Shown: positions 24,835-33,951, counted from the stretch's first letter. The stretch: 45,810 bases of DNA from Oceanicola granulosus HTCC2516 (GCF_000153305.1 NZ_CH724108.1:452267-498076); one strand, 5' to 3'. Notes: generated from the sequence alone by a model not told the origin. Made by a program: numbers and translations.

Positions 24835-27741
24835 TCAGAAGGTGAAGGTGAAGCTCGTGCTCACGTTCAGCTCCTCGCGGTCCTCGCCGAAGATGCCGTC
24901 GAGCGCGACGCTCATGTCGGCGCCGTTGCCGAAGGAGTAGGTCGCCCGCGTGCCGGTGCGGATGCGGTCGCGCGACTGGTCGACGCCCTGCACCTCGAAC
25001 GAGGCCGGGCTGCCGTCGAGCGACAGCGTCGCCGAGCCGACCTCGTCGCCGAGCACCCGCTCGTAGGCCAGCGTCGACACCGTCTTGAGCCCCGCGCCGC
25101 CGAGCGCCAGCTCGCCCGCCACAGCGACGCCGAGCGACATCGTCGCCCAGTCCGCGCCGTTGTCGGAACCCGAGAGGTTGAGCGAGCCTGCGCCACTCTC
25201 GTCCACGTCGTCCACGTCGACCCTCGAATATTGCAGGCCGGCGAAGGGCGAGACCATCAGGATGCCGTAGGGGTTGTCGACGGCGACGTTGTAGCTCGTC
25301 TCCATCGCCACGTTCACGCTGCGCGCGTCATAGGCGTCGGTGGCGGTACGGTCGACGCTGCCGAAGACGATGTGACGCTCGGTCTCGATGGCGTGCCGGC
25401 CGAAGGACAGCGCGGTGGACACCGCGAGGCCCGGCTCCATCGGAGCCGCGCCGCTCTCGGTATAGACGCCGAGATGGAACGACTCGATGTCCGCCGTCTC
25501 CGCCACGTCGGTGAGCGCGACATGCGCCTCGCTGTAGCCGAGCGCGACGCCGACGGTGGAGGCCTGGCCGAACAGATCGAGCTGCGCCTCGGTGCCGCTG
25601 GCGACGCCGAACGTGCCGCGCGAGAAGCCCGAGGCGTTGCCGTCGCCGTCCACGTCGAGGTCGCTGCCGTAGATCTCGGCCCAGGTCAGCGAGGCCGGCA
25701 GGCTGCCGATCGCCGTGCCCGCGCTTGCGCCGGTCACGCTGCCGGCGGCGTTCATCATGGTCGCGTTGAAGTGCTGCGACAGCTCGGCGGAGGCCCGGCC
25801 CACCTCGGCGTGGATCTGGCCGCCCAGCTGGCGGTAGGCCCGGTTGAGATCGGCCTCGTTGAGCCCGAGCAGGCTGTTGAGGATGACCACGTCGTCGCCG
25901 GAGAAGTCGAACTCGCTGAGCACGAGCGCGAGCCCCTCGGCGTTGGCGCCGCTGGCGGGCAGCGCGAAGTTCGGCAGCGGCTCCTCGCCGTCGTCGCCGG
26001 GCACGTCCTCGCCGTCTTCCGGCACGGGCGGCGGCGCGCCGGGCTCTTCCTCATCGCCGTCGTCCGGCGCGCCGGGCTCTTCCTCATCGCCGTCATCCGG
26101 CTCGGTCGGGGGTTCCGGATCACCGGGTTCCTCCTCTTCGCCGTCCTCCGGCTCCTCGGGCTCTTCCTCTTCGGTGATGACGCTGCGCACGAGGTAGACG
26201 TTGTTGTCGTCCTGCACGAGTTCGTACTCCACGAGCGCCGCATCCTCCACGACGGCGTCGAATTCGCCGGTCACGCCACCCACCGCGGTGACGATGGTGT
26301 AGCGGGTGGTGGCGGAATAGTCGGCCGCCGGATCGACGCTGATGGGCGTCACGGTGCCGTCGACGGCCGCGGTGCCACCGACATCGGTGCGGTCGGAGCG
26401 TCCGTCGGCGGCCACCTCGACCAGGTAGGTGGAGCCGGCGGCGAAGGTGGTGTCGCCCAGGACAGTCACGGTGCCGATGGAGTTCCCGGGCGCGAGCGCC
26501 GCGCCGGAGCCGATCACGAGGCTGCCGATCTCGCCTTCACCGCCGAGAAGCGCGCCGGATTCGACGTTGATGAGCCCTTCTGTCATGCCATTGAAGATCA
26601 GCCGGCCCTCGGAGACATCGAGGTCGACGTTCGTCAGCGTTCCCGTCAGGATCAGCTCGCCGTCGCCGGCCTTGCTGATCCGCTGCGACGGAGGCTCCTC
26701 GCTGATCAGTTGCGTGGTGGCAGGGCCCTCGAGCGGCACATCGATCACGGCCACTGCGCTGAAGATTTCGCCCTCGTGCCGCGCGGTCCCGCTCGTGACG
26801 ACGAGCTGGGTGCCGGTGCCGACGGCGGTTCCGTTGTCGATGGTGACGCCGTCGAGAAGCTCCAGGGCCGCGCTTCCGCTGAGGCCGACCGTGTTCTCGC
26901 CGAGAGCGTTGTCGCTGCCGATGGCCAGCGTTCCCTCGTTGACGCTAAACCCACCAGCGAAGCCGGAGGCATCGCCGGACAGCGTCAGCGTTCCGGTGCC
27001 GATCTTGATGAGCGAGCCAGGTCCCCCGGTGATGGTGCCGGAGAAGATGGTGCTCGTATTGTCTCCGTTGGTCAGGAGGTTGCCATTCAGGGTGACCTCG
27101 CCCACTCCCGAAAGGGAGCCGATCGAGATGGCCGAGTCAGCAGGCGCGCCGGATTGCGAGGGGGCTTGCACCACCACGCGGCCGTCGCTCTCGAGGTCGA
27201 CGTTGCCGGTGACTCCGGCGCCTTTGCCGAGGTCGAGCGTTCCGTCGGAAACCAGGACAGCGCCGGACAAGACAGTTTGTAGCTCTACGGTCCCGTCGCC
27301 CGTCTTGTTCAGGGTGCCGTCAACGGCATAGAACGTGTCAGGGCCGATGAGGAAGAGTTCGCTGTCCGTTTCGACGTGGATGGTCGGCAGCGTTCCGGCA
27401 AACAGGAGACGGTCGCCGCTGTTGCCCTGCAAGGTGTGAACGTAGTCCGAGAGCACCACACGGTTGACCTGGACCGTGGTCGCGCCGCTCTCGCTCGTGA
27501 AGGTTGTTAATGTCGAATTGTCGCCGGTGAAAATGGCCTCTGCGGTCGCACTGTTGGGGAACCCGCCCGGGCCGCTCCAGCTCGCGGCGTCGAGCCAGTT
27601 GTTATCGAAGCCAGGAGGATCCGTCCAGGTATACGAATCGGTTCCAGGCACTGCATTTGCAGCAAGGGGGAACGCCAGCGTTGTCGATGCGGCGAGGGCG
27701 GAGAGCAGCGACTTGCGGCGCGGGACGGGCCTGAAAGACAT
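24835..27741 (-). CDS. Autotransporter with beta-strand repeats and acidic Pro/Glu linker
   Basis: This is a type Va secreted or surface protein of 968 residues. A signal peptide (MSFRPVPRRKSLLSALAAS, cut near ANA) is followed by a passenger with autotransporter-associated strand repeats such as KIGTGTLTLSGDAS and KAGDGELILTGTL. An acidic linker rich in Glu, Pro, Asp and Gly spans about 520-590. The C-terminal beta-barrel runs from about residue 684 to the terminal FTFTF. No protease or lipase catalytic motif is visible, so an adhesin or biofilm role is the simplest guess. An ATG at 27777 gives a 12-residue longer start, and neither start has a good ribosome binding site. The passenger part looks less GC-biased than its neighbours. 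Confidence 0.9.
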   Translation of the reverse strand: MSFRPVPRRKSLLSALAASTTLAFPLAANAVPGTDSYTWTDPPGFDNNWLDAASWSGPGGFPNSATAEAIFTGDNSTLTTFTSESGATTVQVNRVVLSDYVHTLQGNSGDRLLFAGTLPTIHVETDSELFLIGPDTFYAVDGTLNKTGDGTVELQTVLSGAVLVSDGTLDLGKGAGVTGNVDLESDGRVVVQAPSQSGAPADSAISIGSLSGVGEVTLNGNLLTNGDNTSTIFSGTITGGPGSLIKIGTGTLTLSGDASGFAGGFSVNEGTLAIGSDNALGENTVGLSGSAALELLDGVTIDNGTAVGTGTQLVVTSGTARHEGEIFSAVAVIDVPLEGPATTQLISEEPPSQRISKAGDGELILTGTLTNVDLDVSEGRLIFNGMTEGLINVESGALLGGEGEIGSLVIGSGAALAPGNSIGTVTVLGDTTFAAGSTYLVEVAADGRSDRTDVGGTAAVDGTVTPISVDPAADYSATTRYTIVTAVGGVTGEFDAVVEDAALVEYELVQDDNNVYLVRSVITEEEEPEEPEDGEEEEPGDPEPPTEPDDGDEEEPGAPDDGDEEEPGAPPPVPEDGEDVPGDDGEEPLPNFALPASGANAEGLALVLSEFDFSGDDVVILNSLLGLNEADLNRAYRQLGGQIHAEVGRASAELSQHFNATMMNAAGSVTGASAGTAIGSLPASLTWAEIYGSDLDVDGDGNASGFSRGTFGVASGTEAQLDLFGQASTVGVALGYSEAHVALTDVAETADIESFHLGVYTESGAAPMEPGLAVSTALSFGRHAIETERHIVFGSVDRTATDAYDARSVNVAMETSYNVAVDNPYGILMVSPFAGLQYSRVDVDDVDESGAGSLNLSGSDNGADWATMSLGVAVAGELALGGAGLKTVSTLAYERVLGDEVGSATLSLDGSPASFEVQGVDQSRDRIRTGTRATYSFGNGADMSVALDGIFGEDREELNVSTSFTFTF
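26037..26106. repeat. 33-bp tandem repeat in the autotransporter linker
   Basis: Two adjacent 33-bp units starting at about 26041 and 26074 differ by few bases and encode the 11-residue unit PDDGDEEEPGA twice. Shorter related EEEP units flank them. Such repeats change copy number by slippage. Confidence 0.8.
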
Positions 27742-27901
27742 GGCTACGCGAAATACCTTCTGTTGATGCGGCAGCATCCGCGGATCGCAGACGACCTCGA
27801 TGATAGCTTCTACAGCACGAGGGCGCTCCGCCTAGCCCCAATAAGCACGATTTCCACGCAAAGCGGTTTGCGAGCAACGCAATCGGCCTTGGAAGCGGCG
27901 C

Positions 27902-29329
27902 TCACCCCTGCTCTCGCCGCAAAGCCGCCACCGTCTCGGTCAGCGCCCCGCGCTCGAGCTTGCCCGTGCGGGTCCGGGGCAGGCCCTTCAGCACTGTGAC
28001 CGTGATGTCGCGCCGGAAGCCCGCCCGGTACTCCCGCGCCAGCTCGTCCGCCTCCCGCTCGGCCACCACGCCGGCGTGCAGGCGCGGCACCTCGTCGGCG
28101 TCGGGCAGGATGAAGGCCCCGGCCTCGCGCACGCCCTGGAGGGTCGCGAGTTGCTCCTCCACCTCGAACGCCGCAATCTTCTCGCCGCCGATGTTGAGCA
28201 CGTCGTCGACGCGCCCGGCGTGGACGAAGATGCCGTCGTCGGTGAGGTGTCCGAGGTCGCCGATATAGTACCATCCGTCGCGAAAGAGCGGGTTTCGCAC
28301 CTCGCCGTCCGGGGTCCAGTAAGTGTCGATCATCTGCGGGCTCCTCACCCGGACGTTGCCGATTTCGCCGGCGGCGACGGGGCGGTCCGCATCGTCGACG
28401 ATTTCGAGCCGCGCGCCGGGCAGCGGGATGCCGGCGGCGCCGGGGAGGTCGGGCAGCTGGCGGACGTCGCCGTGACAGATCCGCCAGGTCTCGGTGGAGG
28501 CGTAGCTGAGGCGGATGTCGTCGGTGATCCGCGCCATCAGCCCGTCCCGAAGCTTGCGCGGCAACGCGCCGCCGATCACCCCGAGCCGGAAGGCCTCCGG
28601 CCTCGACCACTCCTGCTTCCATGTCATCAGAAGGAAGTAAGCCTGTATCGGCGCCATGATCGCGACGGTCGGCTTCAAATCGTGCACCGCCTGCCCGGGC
28701 GGCATTCCGCCTGCGAACAGGACCGGGCAGCCGAGCTGCCAGGTGTTCAGCATCGCGATGAACGATCCCGTCACGTCGAGCCCCAGGGTCGAGAGCATGC
28801 GCGCCGGCGCGTGTTGCTGCGGCCCGTTGTGCTGCAGGCGCGCCATCAATGCGTCGAGCGTCAGCGGCACGATCTTGGGCGTGCCGGTCGAGCCCGAGGT
28901 CATGTCGAGCCGCACCAGCGCGTCGCCGGGCAGCTCGGCGGGCGCATCCGCCGTCGGCTCCGACGACAGCACCTGCTCGAGCCGCGCGGCGTCGTGCAGG
29001 ATCACTCGCGCCCCGCCGCTCTCCTCCGGCGGCTTCTCCGCCAGCAGCCAGTCGGGCCGCACCAGCGCCGCCGTGCGCGACAGCCGCTCCTCCGAGATCG
29101 ACGCGCAGCCCATCCGCAGCAGCGCCATCAGGCACAGCAGGTGGATGTAGGGCCGCGTGTCGCTCACCAGCACCACCTGCCCCGCGGTGATCCCCTCCGC
29201 CGCGAGCGCCGCGGCCATGCGGCGGATGTCGGCGTCGAAGCGCGCGAAGGTGATCGAGCCCTGCGGCATCTCGAGGGCCAGCGCCTCGGGGGTCAGCTTC
29301 CCGTAGAAGGGGATCACATCGGACAGCAT
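27902..29329 (-). CDS. Stand-alone AMP-dependent acyl ligase/adenylation enzyme
   Basis: This ANL-superfamily enzyme activates a carboxylate as acyl-AMP and normally passes it to CoA or a carrier thiol. The 475-residue protein has the P-loop TSGSTGTPK at about 144-152, the YASTET motif, the YYIGDLG motif at about 352-358, the hinge GRVDDVLNIGGEKI and the C-terminal catalytic lysine in RTRTGKLERG. The substrate is unknown and no carrier protein is adjacent. Upstream in-frame starts exist, but the ATG at 29329 has GGAGAC before it and starts the homologous part. It lies between the autotransporter and tRNA-Gly. Confidence 0.88.
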   Translation of the reverse strand: MLSDVIPFYGKLTPEALALEMPQGSITFARFDADIRRMAAALAAEGITAGQVVLVSDTRPYIHLLCLMALLRMGCASISEERLSRTAALVRPDWLLAEKPPEESGGARVILHDAARLEQVLSSEPTADAPAELPGDALVRLDMTSGSTGTPKIVPLTLDALMARLQHNGPQQHAPARMLSTLGLDVTGSFIAMLNTWQLGCPVLFAGGMPPGQAVHDLKPTVAIMAPIQAYFLLMTWKQEWSRPEAFRLGVIGGALPRKLRDGLMARITDDIRLSYASTETWRICHGDVRQLPDLPGAAGIPLPGARLEIVDDADRPVAAGEIGNVRVRSPQMIDTYWTPDGEVRNPLFRDGWYYIGDLGHLTDDGIFVHAGRVDDVLNIGGEKIAAFEVEEQLATLQGVREAGAFILPDADEVPRLHAGVVAEREADELAREYRAGFRRDITVTVLKGLPRTRTGKLERGALTETVAALRREQG

Positions 29330-29391
29330 GGGCGGGTCTCCAGAATACACACTCCTGCCCAATACCGGCTGCCTGCCGCCGCGTCGACGCC

Positions 29392-29420
29392 TTGACCGCG
29401 GCCCGGCCATCGACTAGCCA
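29392..29420 (+). promoter_or_regulatory. Candidate tRNA-Gly promoter
   Basis: TTGACC (29392-29397) and TAGCCA (29415-29420) are 17 nt apart and end 10 bases before the tRNA. The -35 matches consensus at five of six bases, the -10 poorly. Confidence 0.4.
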
Positions 29421-29430
29421 CGCTTCGAGC

Positions 29431-29504
29431 GCGGGCATGGTGAAATGGTATCACACGAGCCTTCCAAGCTCTTGGTGCGGGTTCGATTCCCGCTGCCCGC
29501 TCCA
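29431..29504 (+). tRNA. tRNA-Gly (anticodon TCC)
   Basis: This 74-nt gene has CCA encoded. The 7-bp acceptor stem is GCGGGCA / TGCCCGC with discriminator T. The anticodon stem GAGC / GCTC encloses the loop CTTCCAA, with anticodon TCC at 29463-29465. The T arm GCGGG / CCCGC with loop TTCGATT is complete. Confidence 0.96.
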
Positions 29505-29579
29505 GCTCCTCCCGACGCCTTCGCCCTTGTCCCCCGATCACGGTCTTGAGATACGGGAGCGGTGTCAGGAGTGTTTTCG

Positions 29580-31001
29580 ATGATCCATCCCATCTTGCTC
29601 TGCGGCGGCTCCGGAACCCGGTTGTGGCCGCTCTCGCGCAAGTCGTTTCCCAAGCAATTCTCCCGCCTCATGGGCGAGGAGAGCCTGTTCCAGGCCTCCG
29701 CCCGCCGCCTCTCCGGCGAGGGCTTCGCCGCGCCCGTCATCCTGACGGCCGAGCCGTTCCGCTTCATCGTGACGGAACAGCTGGCGCAGATCGAGCAGGC
29801 CCCGCAGGCGATCCTGATCGAGCCCGAGGGGCGCAACACCGCGCCCGCGATCTGCGCGGCGGCCTTGTGGCTGGCCGGGCAGGACCCGGAGGCGCTGATG
29901 CTCGTCGCGCCGTCCGATCACGTCATTCCCGACGCCGAGGGCTTCCGCGCCGCGATTCACGCCGCCGCGCCGCGCGCCGCGGCGGGCGATCTCGTCACCT
30001 TCGGCATCGCGCCCGACCGGCCCGAGACGGGCTACGGCTACCTCGAACTCGCCGCCGGGGCGGACGCGCGGGCCGAGGCGCCGCAGCCCCTCGCCCGCTT
30101 CGTCGAGAAGCCCGAGCGGGCGCGCGCCGAGGAGATGCTCGCGGCAGGCAACTTCCTGTGGAACGCGGGCATCTTCCTGATGTCGGCCCGCGCCGCCGCC
30201 GAGGCGTTCCGCACCCACGCGCCCGACATCGTCGCGGCCGTGTCCGAGGCGCTCGCCGGGGCCGAGCGCGATCTCGGCTTCACCCGCCTCGCCGCCGAGC
30301 CGTGGAGCCGCGCGCCCGACATCTCGGTCGACTACGCGATCATGGAGAAGGCCGACAACCTCGCAGTGAAGCGCTACGCCGGCCCGTGGTCCGACGTCGG
30401 CGGCTGGGACGCGGTCTGGCAGCAATCCGGCCCCGACGCGCAGGGCAACGTCTGCTCCGAGCACGCCACCGCCATCGACTGCAGCGATACCCTGCTGCGC
30501 TCGGAGACCGACCAGGTCGAGGTCGTCGGGATCGGCCTCGAGGGGATCGTCGCCATCGCCACCTCCGACGCGGTGCTCGTGGCGAAGAAGGACGAGGCGC
30601 AGCGGGTCAAGGCGGCGGTGAGCGCGCTGAAGGCGAAGGGCGCCAAGCAGGCGGTCCAGTTCCCGCGCGACCACCGGCCCTGGGGCTGGTTCGAGAGCCT
30701 CGTCATCGGCGGCCGCTTCCAGGTCAAGCGCATCGTCGTCCATCCCGGCGCGGCGTTGTCGCTGCAATCGCACCATCACCGCTCCGAGCACTGGATCGTC
30801 GTCGAGGGCACCGCGAAGGTGACGGTCGGCGAGGAGGTCAAGCTCGTGACGGAGAACGAGTCCGTCTACATCCCGCTCGGCGCGACGCACCGGATGGAGA
30901 ACCCGGGCAAGGTGCCGATGGTGCTGATCGAGGTGCAGACCGGCTCCTACCTCGGCGAGGACGACATCATCCGCTACGAAGATGTGTACGCCCGGAGCTG
31001 A
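29580..31001 (+). CDS. manC: Mannose-1-phosphate guanylyltransferase / mannose-6-phosphate isomerase
   Basis: This bifunctional enzyme supplies GDP-mannose: mannose-6-phosphate isomerase plus GDP-mannose pyrophosphorylase (ManC/AlgA/XanB type). The 473-residue protein has the nucleotidyltransferase signature GGSGTRLWPLSRKSFPKQF at residues 9-27 and FVEKP at 174-178. The C-terminal cupin isomerase domain carries the metal-site region HHHRSEHW at 398-405. A GTG at 29562 is possible, but AGGAG at 29567-29571 fits the ATG at 29580. It lies between tRNA-Gly and the glycan-synthesis region, consistent with providing GDP-mannose or GDP-fucose precursors. No phosphomannomutase is in the window. Confidence 0.95.
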   Translation: MIHPILLCGGSGTRLWPLSRKSFPKQFSRLMGEESLFQASARRLSGEGFAAPVILTAEPFRFIVTEQLAQIEQAPQAILIEPEGRNTAPAICAAALWLAGQDPEALMLVAPSDHVIPDAEGFRAAIHAAAPRAAAGDLVTFGIAPDRPETGYGYLELAAGADARAEAPQPLARFVEKPERARAEEMLAAGNFLWNAGIFLMSARAAAEAFRTHAPDIVAAVSEALAGAERDLGFTRLAAEPWSRAPDISVDYAIMEKADNLAVKRYAGPWSDVGGWDAVWQQSGPDAQGNVCSEHATAIDCSDTLLRSETDQVEVVGIGLEGIVAIATSDAVLVAKKDEAQRVKAAVSALKAKGAKQAVQFPRDHRPWGWFESLVIGGRFQVKRIVVHPGAALSLQSHHHRSEHWIVVEGTAKVTVGEEVKLVTENESVYIPLGATHRMENPGKVPMVLIEVQTGSYLGEDDIIRYEDVYARS

Positions 31002-31064
31002 GGCTTCGGTAGACGTCAGCGGCATCAAGGGGTTAGTCTGAACGTCACCAATCGGCCGAGCGAG

Positions 31065-31580
31065 GTGACAGTGCAGCACGACAGCTCCCCGGGCGGCTCC
31101 GGCCGCCAGCCGCCCATCAAGGAGGTCGACGGCCGCCGGGTGCTCGACCTCGAGCGCTACGCGCCGTTCTGGCTGGTGACGGTGACCAACGCGATCACCC
31201 GGGGCGGCTCCAACGTGTTCCTGCGCGAGCTCGGCATCGGCATCATCGACGTGAGGGTCATCACCACCGTCGCCGTCGAGCCGGGCTGCCCGGCGGTGCG
31301 GATCTGCGAGTTGGTCAACCTCGACAAGGGCGCGGTGAGCCGGTCGCTGGCGTTCCTCGAGAGCCGCGGCTACCTCGCCGGCGAGCCCGCCCCCACCGAC
31401 CCGCGGCGCAAGTTCTGGCGGCTGAGCGAGGCCGGGCAGGCACTGCACGACAAGGTGCTCGATCTCGCCATCAAGCGCGAGGCGGCGCTGGTGGCGGGCA
31501 TCGGCGAGGACGACCTCGCGCACTTCCAGCGGATCATGGCGCGGATGCTGGCCAATATCGCGCGCGAAGACGGCGGCTGA
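31065..31580 (+). CDS. MarR-family transcriptional regulator
   Basis: This is a winged-helix dimeric repressor of 171 residues. The predicted DNA-recognition part is VRICELVNLDKGAVSRSLAF at about 84-103. The wing follows in SRGYLAGEPAPTDPRRKFWRL, quoted in part as a landmark, and dimerisation helices lie at both ends. The N-terminal 25 residues are polar and variable. The start is GTG at 31065, with a second GTG at 31071. Its ligand and targets are unknown. Its position between manC and the glycan operon makes local control possible. Confidence 0.87.
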   Translation: MTVQHDSSPGGSGRQPPIKEVDGRRVLDLERYAPFWLVTVTNAITRGGSNVFLRELGIGIIDVRVITTVAVEPGCPAVRICELVNLDKGAVSRSLAFLESRGYLAGEPAPTDPRRKFWRLSEAGQALHDKVLDLAIKREAALVAGIGEDDLAHFQRIMARMLANIAREDGG

Positions 31581-31610
31581 GCCGCCTGCCCTGCCCGCCC
31601 GGCCCGGCCG

Positions 31611-32384
31611 TCAGCGCTCGGCGAGCTGCTGCGCCGGGGCCTCCTCGAAGCCGGGCTTCAGGTCGTCCTCGAAGTAGAGGTAGCTCGGGTCGAACTCGCC
31701 GAGCCGGCACAGCTCCTCGCGGTCGTGGATCAGCACCCGGCCGTCGGCGAAGGTGCACAGCCCCGCCTCGCGCAGGTCGCGCAGCACCCGGTTCACGTGG
31801 ATCGGCGACAGGCCGCAAACCTCGGCGAGATCGGATTGGGTCAGCGGCAGGTGGAAGCCGTCGTCCGTCCCGTGACCGCAATTGCGCATGCGGTAGTCCA
31901 TCTCGCAGAAGAAGTCGGCCATCCCGGCGAGCGCCCGCAGCCGCCCGAGGCGGAAGGTCCAGCGCCGGTGGATCGCCGCGTCGATCAGCGTCAGCCGCCA
32001 GAGCCGAAGGCTGAGCCCGGCATTCTCGGGCAACCCGGCCCGCAGCCGATCGTGCGGAAACACCGCCACGCGCACCTCCGTCAGCGTGGTGACGGAATGG
32101 TCGAGATGGCCCAGCGGCAGCGAGTGGAGATCGACGAAGTCGCCCGGCACCTGCACCGCCACCATCTGCCGCCGGCCGCGCCGGTCGGACATGTGGCGCA
32201 CCATCAGCCCGTCGAACAGCAGCAGGCTCTCGTGCAGGGCGACGCCCGCGTCGATGACGCGGGTGCGCGCGGGGATCTGACGGATCTCGGAGTGCAGCGC
32301 CGAGAGGCTGGTCCAGTCGGCGTCGGTGAGTTGCCGTAGCAGGCCGACCTTGTGCTCGCGGCCGAAGTTCGGGGGCTTCATCAT
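31611..32384 (-). CDS. Crp/Fnr-family transcriptional regulator
   Basis: This regulator of 257 residues has an N-terminal cyclic-nucleotide-binding-like jelly roll (VIDAGVALHESLLLFDGLM, then VQVPGDFVDLHSLPLGH). A long dimerisation helix and a C-terminal helix-turn-helix (LTQSDLAEVCGLSPIHVNRV, about 178-197) follow. The N-terminus lacks the cysteine cluster of oxygen-sensing FNR, so it does not hold an FNR-type [4Fe-4S] cluster. The effector cannot be told. ATG codons at 32384 and 32381 are both possible. It is divergent from the glycan operon and is the best candidate for its regulator. Confidence 0.9.
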   Translation of the reverse strand: MMKPPNFGREHKVGLLRQLTDADWTSLSALHSEIRQIPARTRVIDAGVALHESLLLFDGLMVRHMSDRRGRRQMVAVQVPGDFVDLHSLPLGHLDHSVTTLTEVRVAVFPHDRLRAGLPENAGLSLRLWRLTLIDAAIHRRWTFRLGRLRALAGMADFFCEMDYRMRNCGHGTDDGFHLPLTQSDLAEVCGLSPIHVNRVLRDLREAGLCTFADGRVLIHDREELCRLGEFDPSYLYFEDDLKPGFEEAPAQQLAER

Positions 32385-32434
32385 CGACAAAGGTTCGCTC
32401 GCCTTCCGGGCAGCTTCGGAAGCCGTCTCGCCTC

Positions 32435-32452
32435 CGCTGACAAAATTTAGCG
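32435..32452. promoter_or_regulatory. Candidate operator between crp-like gene and glycan operon
   Basis: CGCTGA-N6-TTAGCG (one G-T mismatch) forms an 18-bp near-palindrome around an unusual A/T-rich core (CAAAAT) in the 163-bp divergent region. Its size suits a Crp/Fnr dimer, although it does not match the classic FNR or CRP consensus. Confidence 0.3.
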
Positions 32453-32547
32453 ACCCGCACCGGAACGCGGCAGGATCGGGCGCCGTTACCCATCAATACG
32501 ACACGCCGTTCCAGCCTACCCTCGGCATCTTCAGAGAGAAAGACTAC

Positions 32548-33933
32548 ATGCGCCTGTCACGGCCAATTTTCGGCATTTCGGTCGCCCTGGCTTTCCTCGA
32601 CCCCGTCCTCATGCTCCCGCTGATGATCCTGTGCCTCGCTCTCGAGGCCGGCCTTGCCCTGCTCCAGTTCGCCACGATGCTGCGCCTGCCGAGCGCCCCG
32701 CCGGCCGGGCGGCCGGGGCACGAGCCCTTCTTCTCCGTCCATGTCGCCACCCACAACGAGCCCCCCGAGGTGGTGTGCGAGACCCTGCGGGCGCTCGCCG
32801 CGCAGGATTGGCCACGCGAGCGCCACGAGATCATCGTCATGGACAACAACACCGCCGACCCGGCGCTCTGGCGGCCGGTGGAGGCGTGCTGCGCCGAGCT
32901 CGGCGCGACGTTCCTGCACCGCGAGGGCGTGAAGGGCGCGAAGGCCGGGGCGCTCGACATCGCGCTCGCCGCCGCCGACGCGCGCGCGACGCACGTGGTG
33001 ACGGTGGATTGCGACTATGTCGTCGCGCCTGACTTCCTGTCGCGCACCGCCGCCGAACTCGAGGCCGGCGACGACTGGCTGCAATTCCCGCAGGCCTATC
33101 GCGGCGCGCCCGCGACGGCGGGCTTCGAGCTGGAGCTCGGCGACTACTTTGCCACCTACGCCCGCGCCGCCAACCGCTCCGGCGCGGCGCTGCCGACGGG
33201 GACGCTGACGGTGGTCGCCATCCCCGCGCTCGCGGCGGTGGGGGGCTGGCGCGCGATGAGCGTGACCGAGGATGCCGAGCTGGGCCTCAAGCTCTGCCGA
33301 CAAGGCTTCGCCGGGCGCTTCGTGCCGGCCAGCGTCGGGCGCGGCGCGCTGCCGCTCGACCTCGCGAGCTGCGAAAGCCAGCGCCACCGCTGGAGCTACG
33401 GCAACGCGCGCGTGCTGGGCCAGTTCGCCCGCCGCCGCTTCGGCGGTCTGCGCGGCTGGCACGTCCTGGCGCAGCTTTCGGCGTGGCAGAGCGCGGCGCT
33501 GCTGCCGGCCGGGGTGCTGGTCGGCGCGCTGCTCGCCGGCGAGCGCGGCGCGGTGGTGACGCTGGCGGCGCTGTGCCTGCTCGCGGGCCTGCTGCGCGCC
33601 GGGCTGCGGCTCGCCCTCGTCGGCCGCCGCGAGCGGGCGGGCACCGTGCTGGCGGCGCTCGTCGCCCGCCTCGCCCTGCTGCCCGCCGCTGCGCGCGGGA
33701 CCGTCGACGCCCTCGGCTCCGGCCGCCTGCCCTTCGCCGTCACGCCCAAGGCCGCCCGCGCCGCCGCCACCCTGCCGCTCGATCATCTCGCGCTGTTCGC
33801 CGCCGGCCTGCTCGCCCTGCCCAATGCGCTCGCCGCCGGGCCGTGGGCGATCGCCGGGCTGGCTTGCCTGATGTCGCTCCTGCCCGCCGCGCTGCTCCTG
33901 TCGCGCGCCCTGTCCGCCTGCCAGCCGCATTGA
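32548..33933 (+). CDS. Membrane processive glycosyltransferase, family 2 (cellulose/chitin-synthase-like)
   Basis: This is a polymerising GT2 of 461 residues. Two hydrophobic N-terminal segments are followed by a cytoplasmic GT-A domain with NNTAD, the DxD-type VDCDY at 153-157, the base motif TEDAE at 240-244 and the processive signature QRHRW at 278-282. At least four C-terminal membrane segments come after. This layout is shared by BcsA, NodC, HasA and related synthases that extend and export a polysaccharide. No PilZ domain or BcsB partner is present, so cellulose is unlikely. It is the first gene of a seven-gene operon, and GAGAGAAAG precedes the ATG. Confidence 0.9.
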   Translation: MRLSRPIFGISVALAFLDPVLMLPLMILCLALEAGLALLQFATMLRLPSAPPAGRPGHEPFFSVHVATHNEPPEVVCETLRALAAQDWPRERHEIIVMDNNTADPALWRPVEACCAELGATFLHREGVKGAKAGALDIALAAADARATHVVTVDCDYVVAPDFLSRTAAELEAGDDWLQFPQAYRGAPATAGFELELGDYFATYARAANRSGAALPTGTLTVVAIPALAAVGGWRAMSVTEDAELGLKLCRQGFAGRFVPASVGRGALPLDLASCESQRHRWSYGNARVLGQFARRRFGGLRGWHVLAQLSAWQSAALLPAGVLVGALLAGERGAVVTLAALCLLAGLLRAGLRLALVGRRERAGTVLAALVARLALLPAAARGTVDALGSGRLPFAVTPKAARAAATLPLDHLALFAAGLLALPNALAAGPWAIAGLACLMSLLPAALLLSRALSACQPH

Positions 33934-33951
33934 ACCGAGAGGATTAAGCCC

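Noticed and set aside
32548-33933. Cellulose synthase BcsA
   Set aside because: The protein has the QRHRW processive motif but no PilZ domain, and no bcsB, bcsZ or bcsC-like gene is adjacent.
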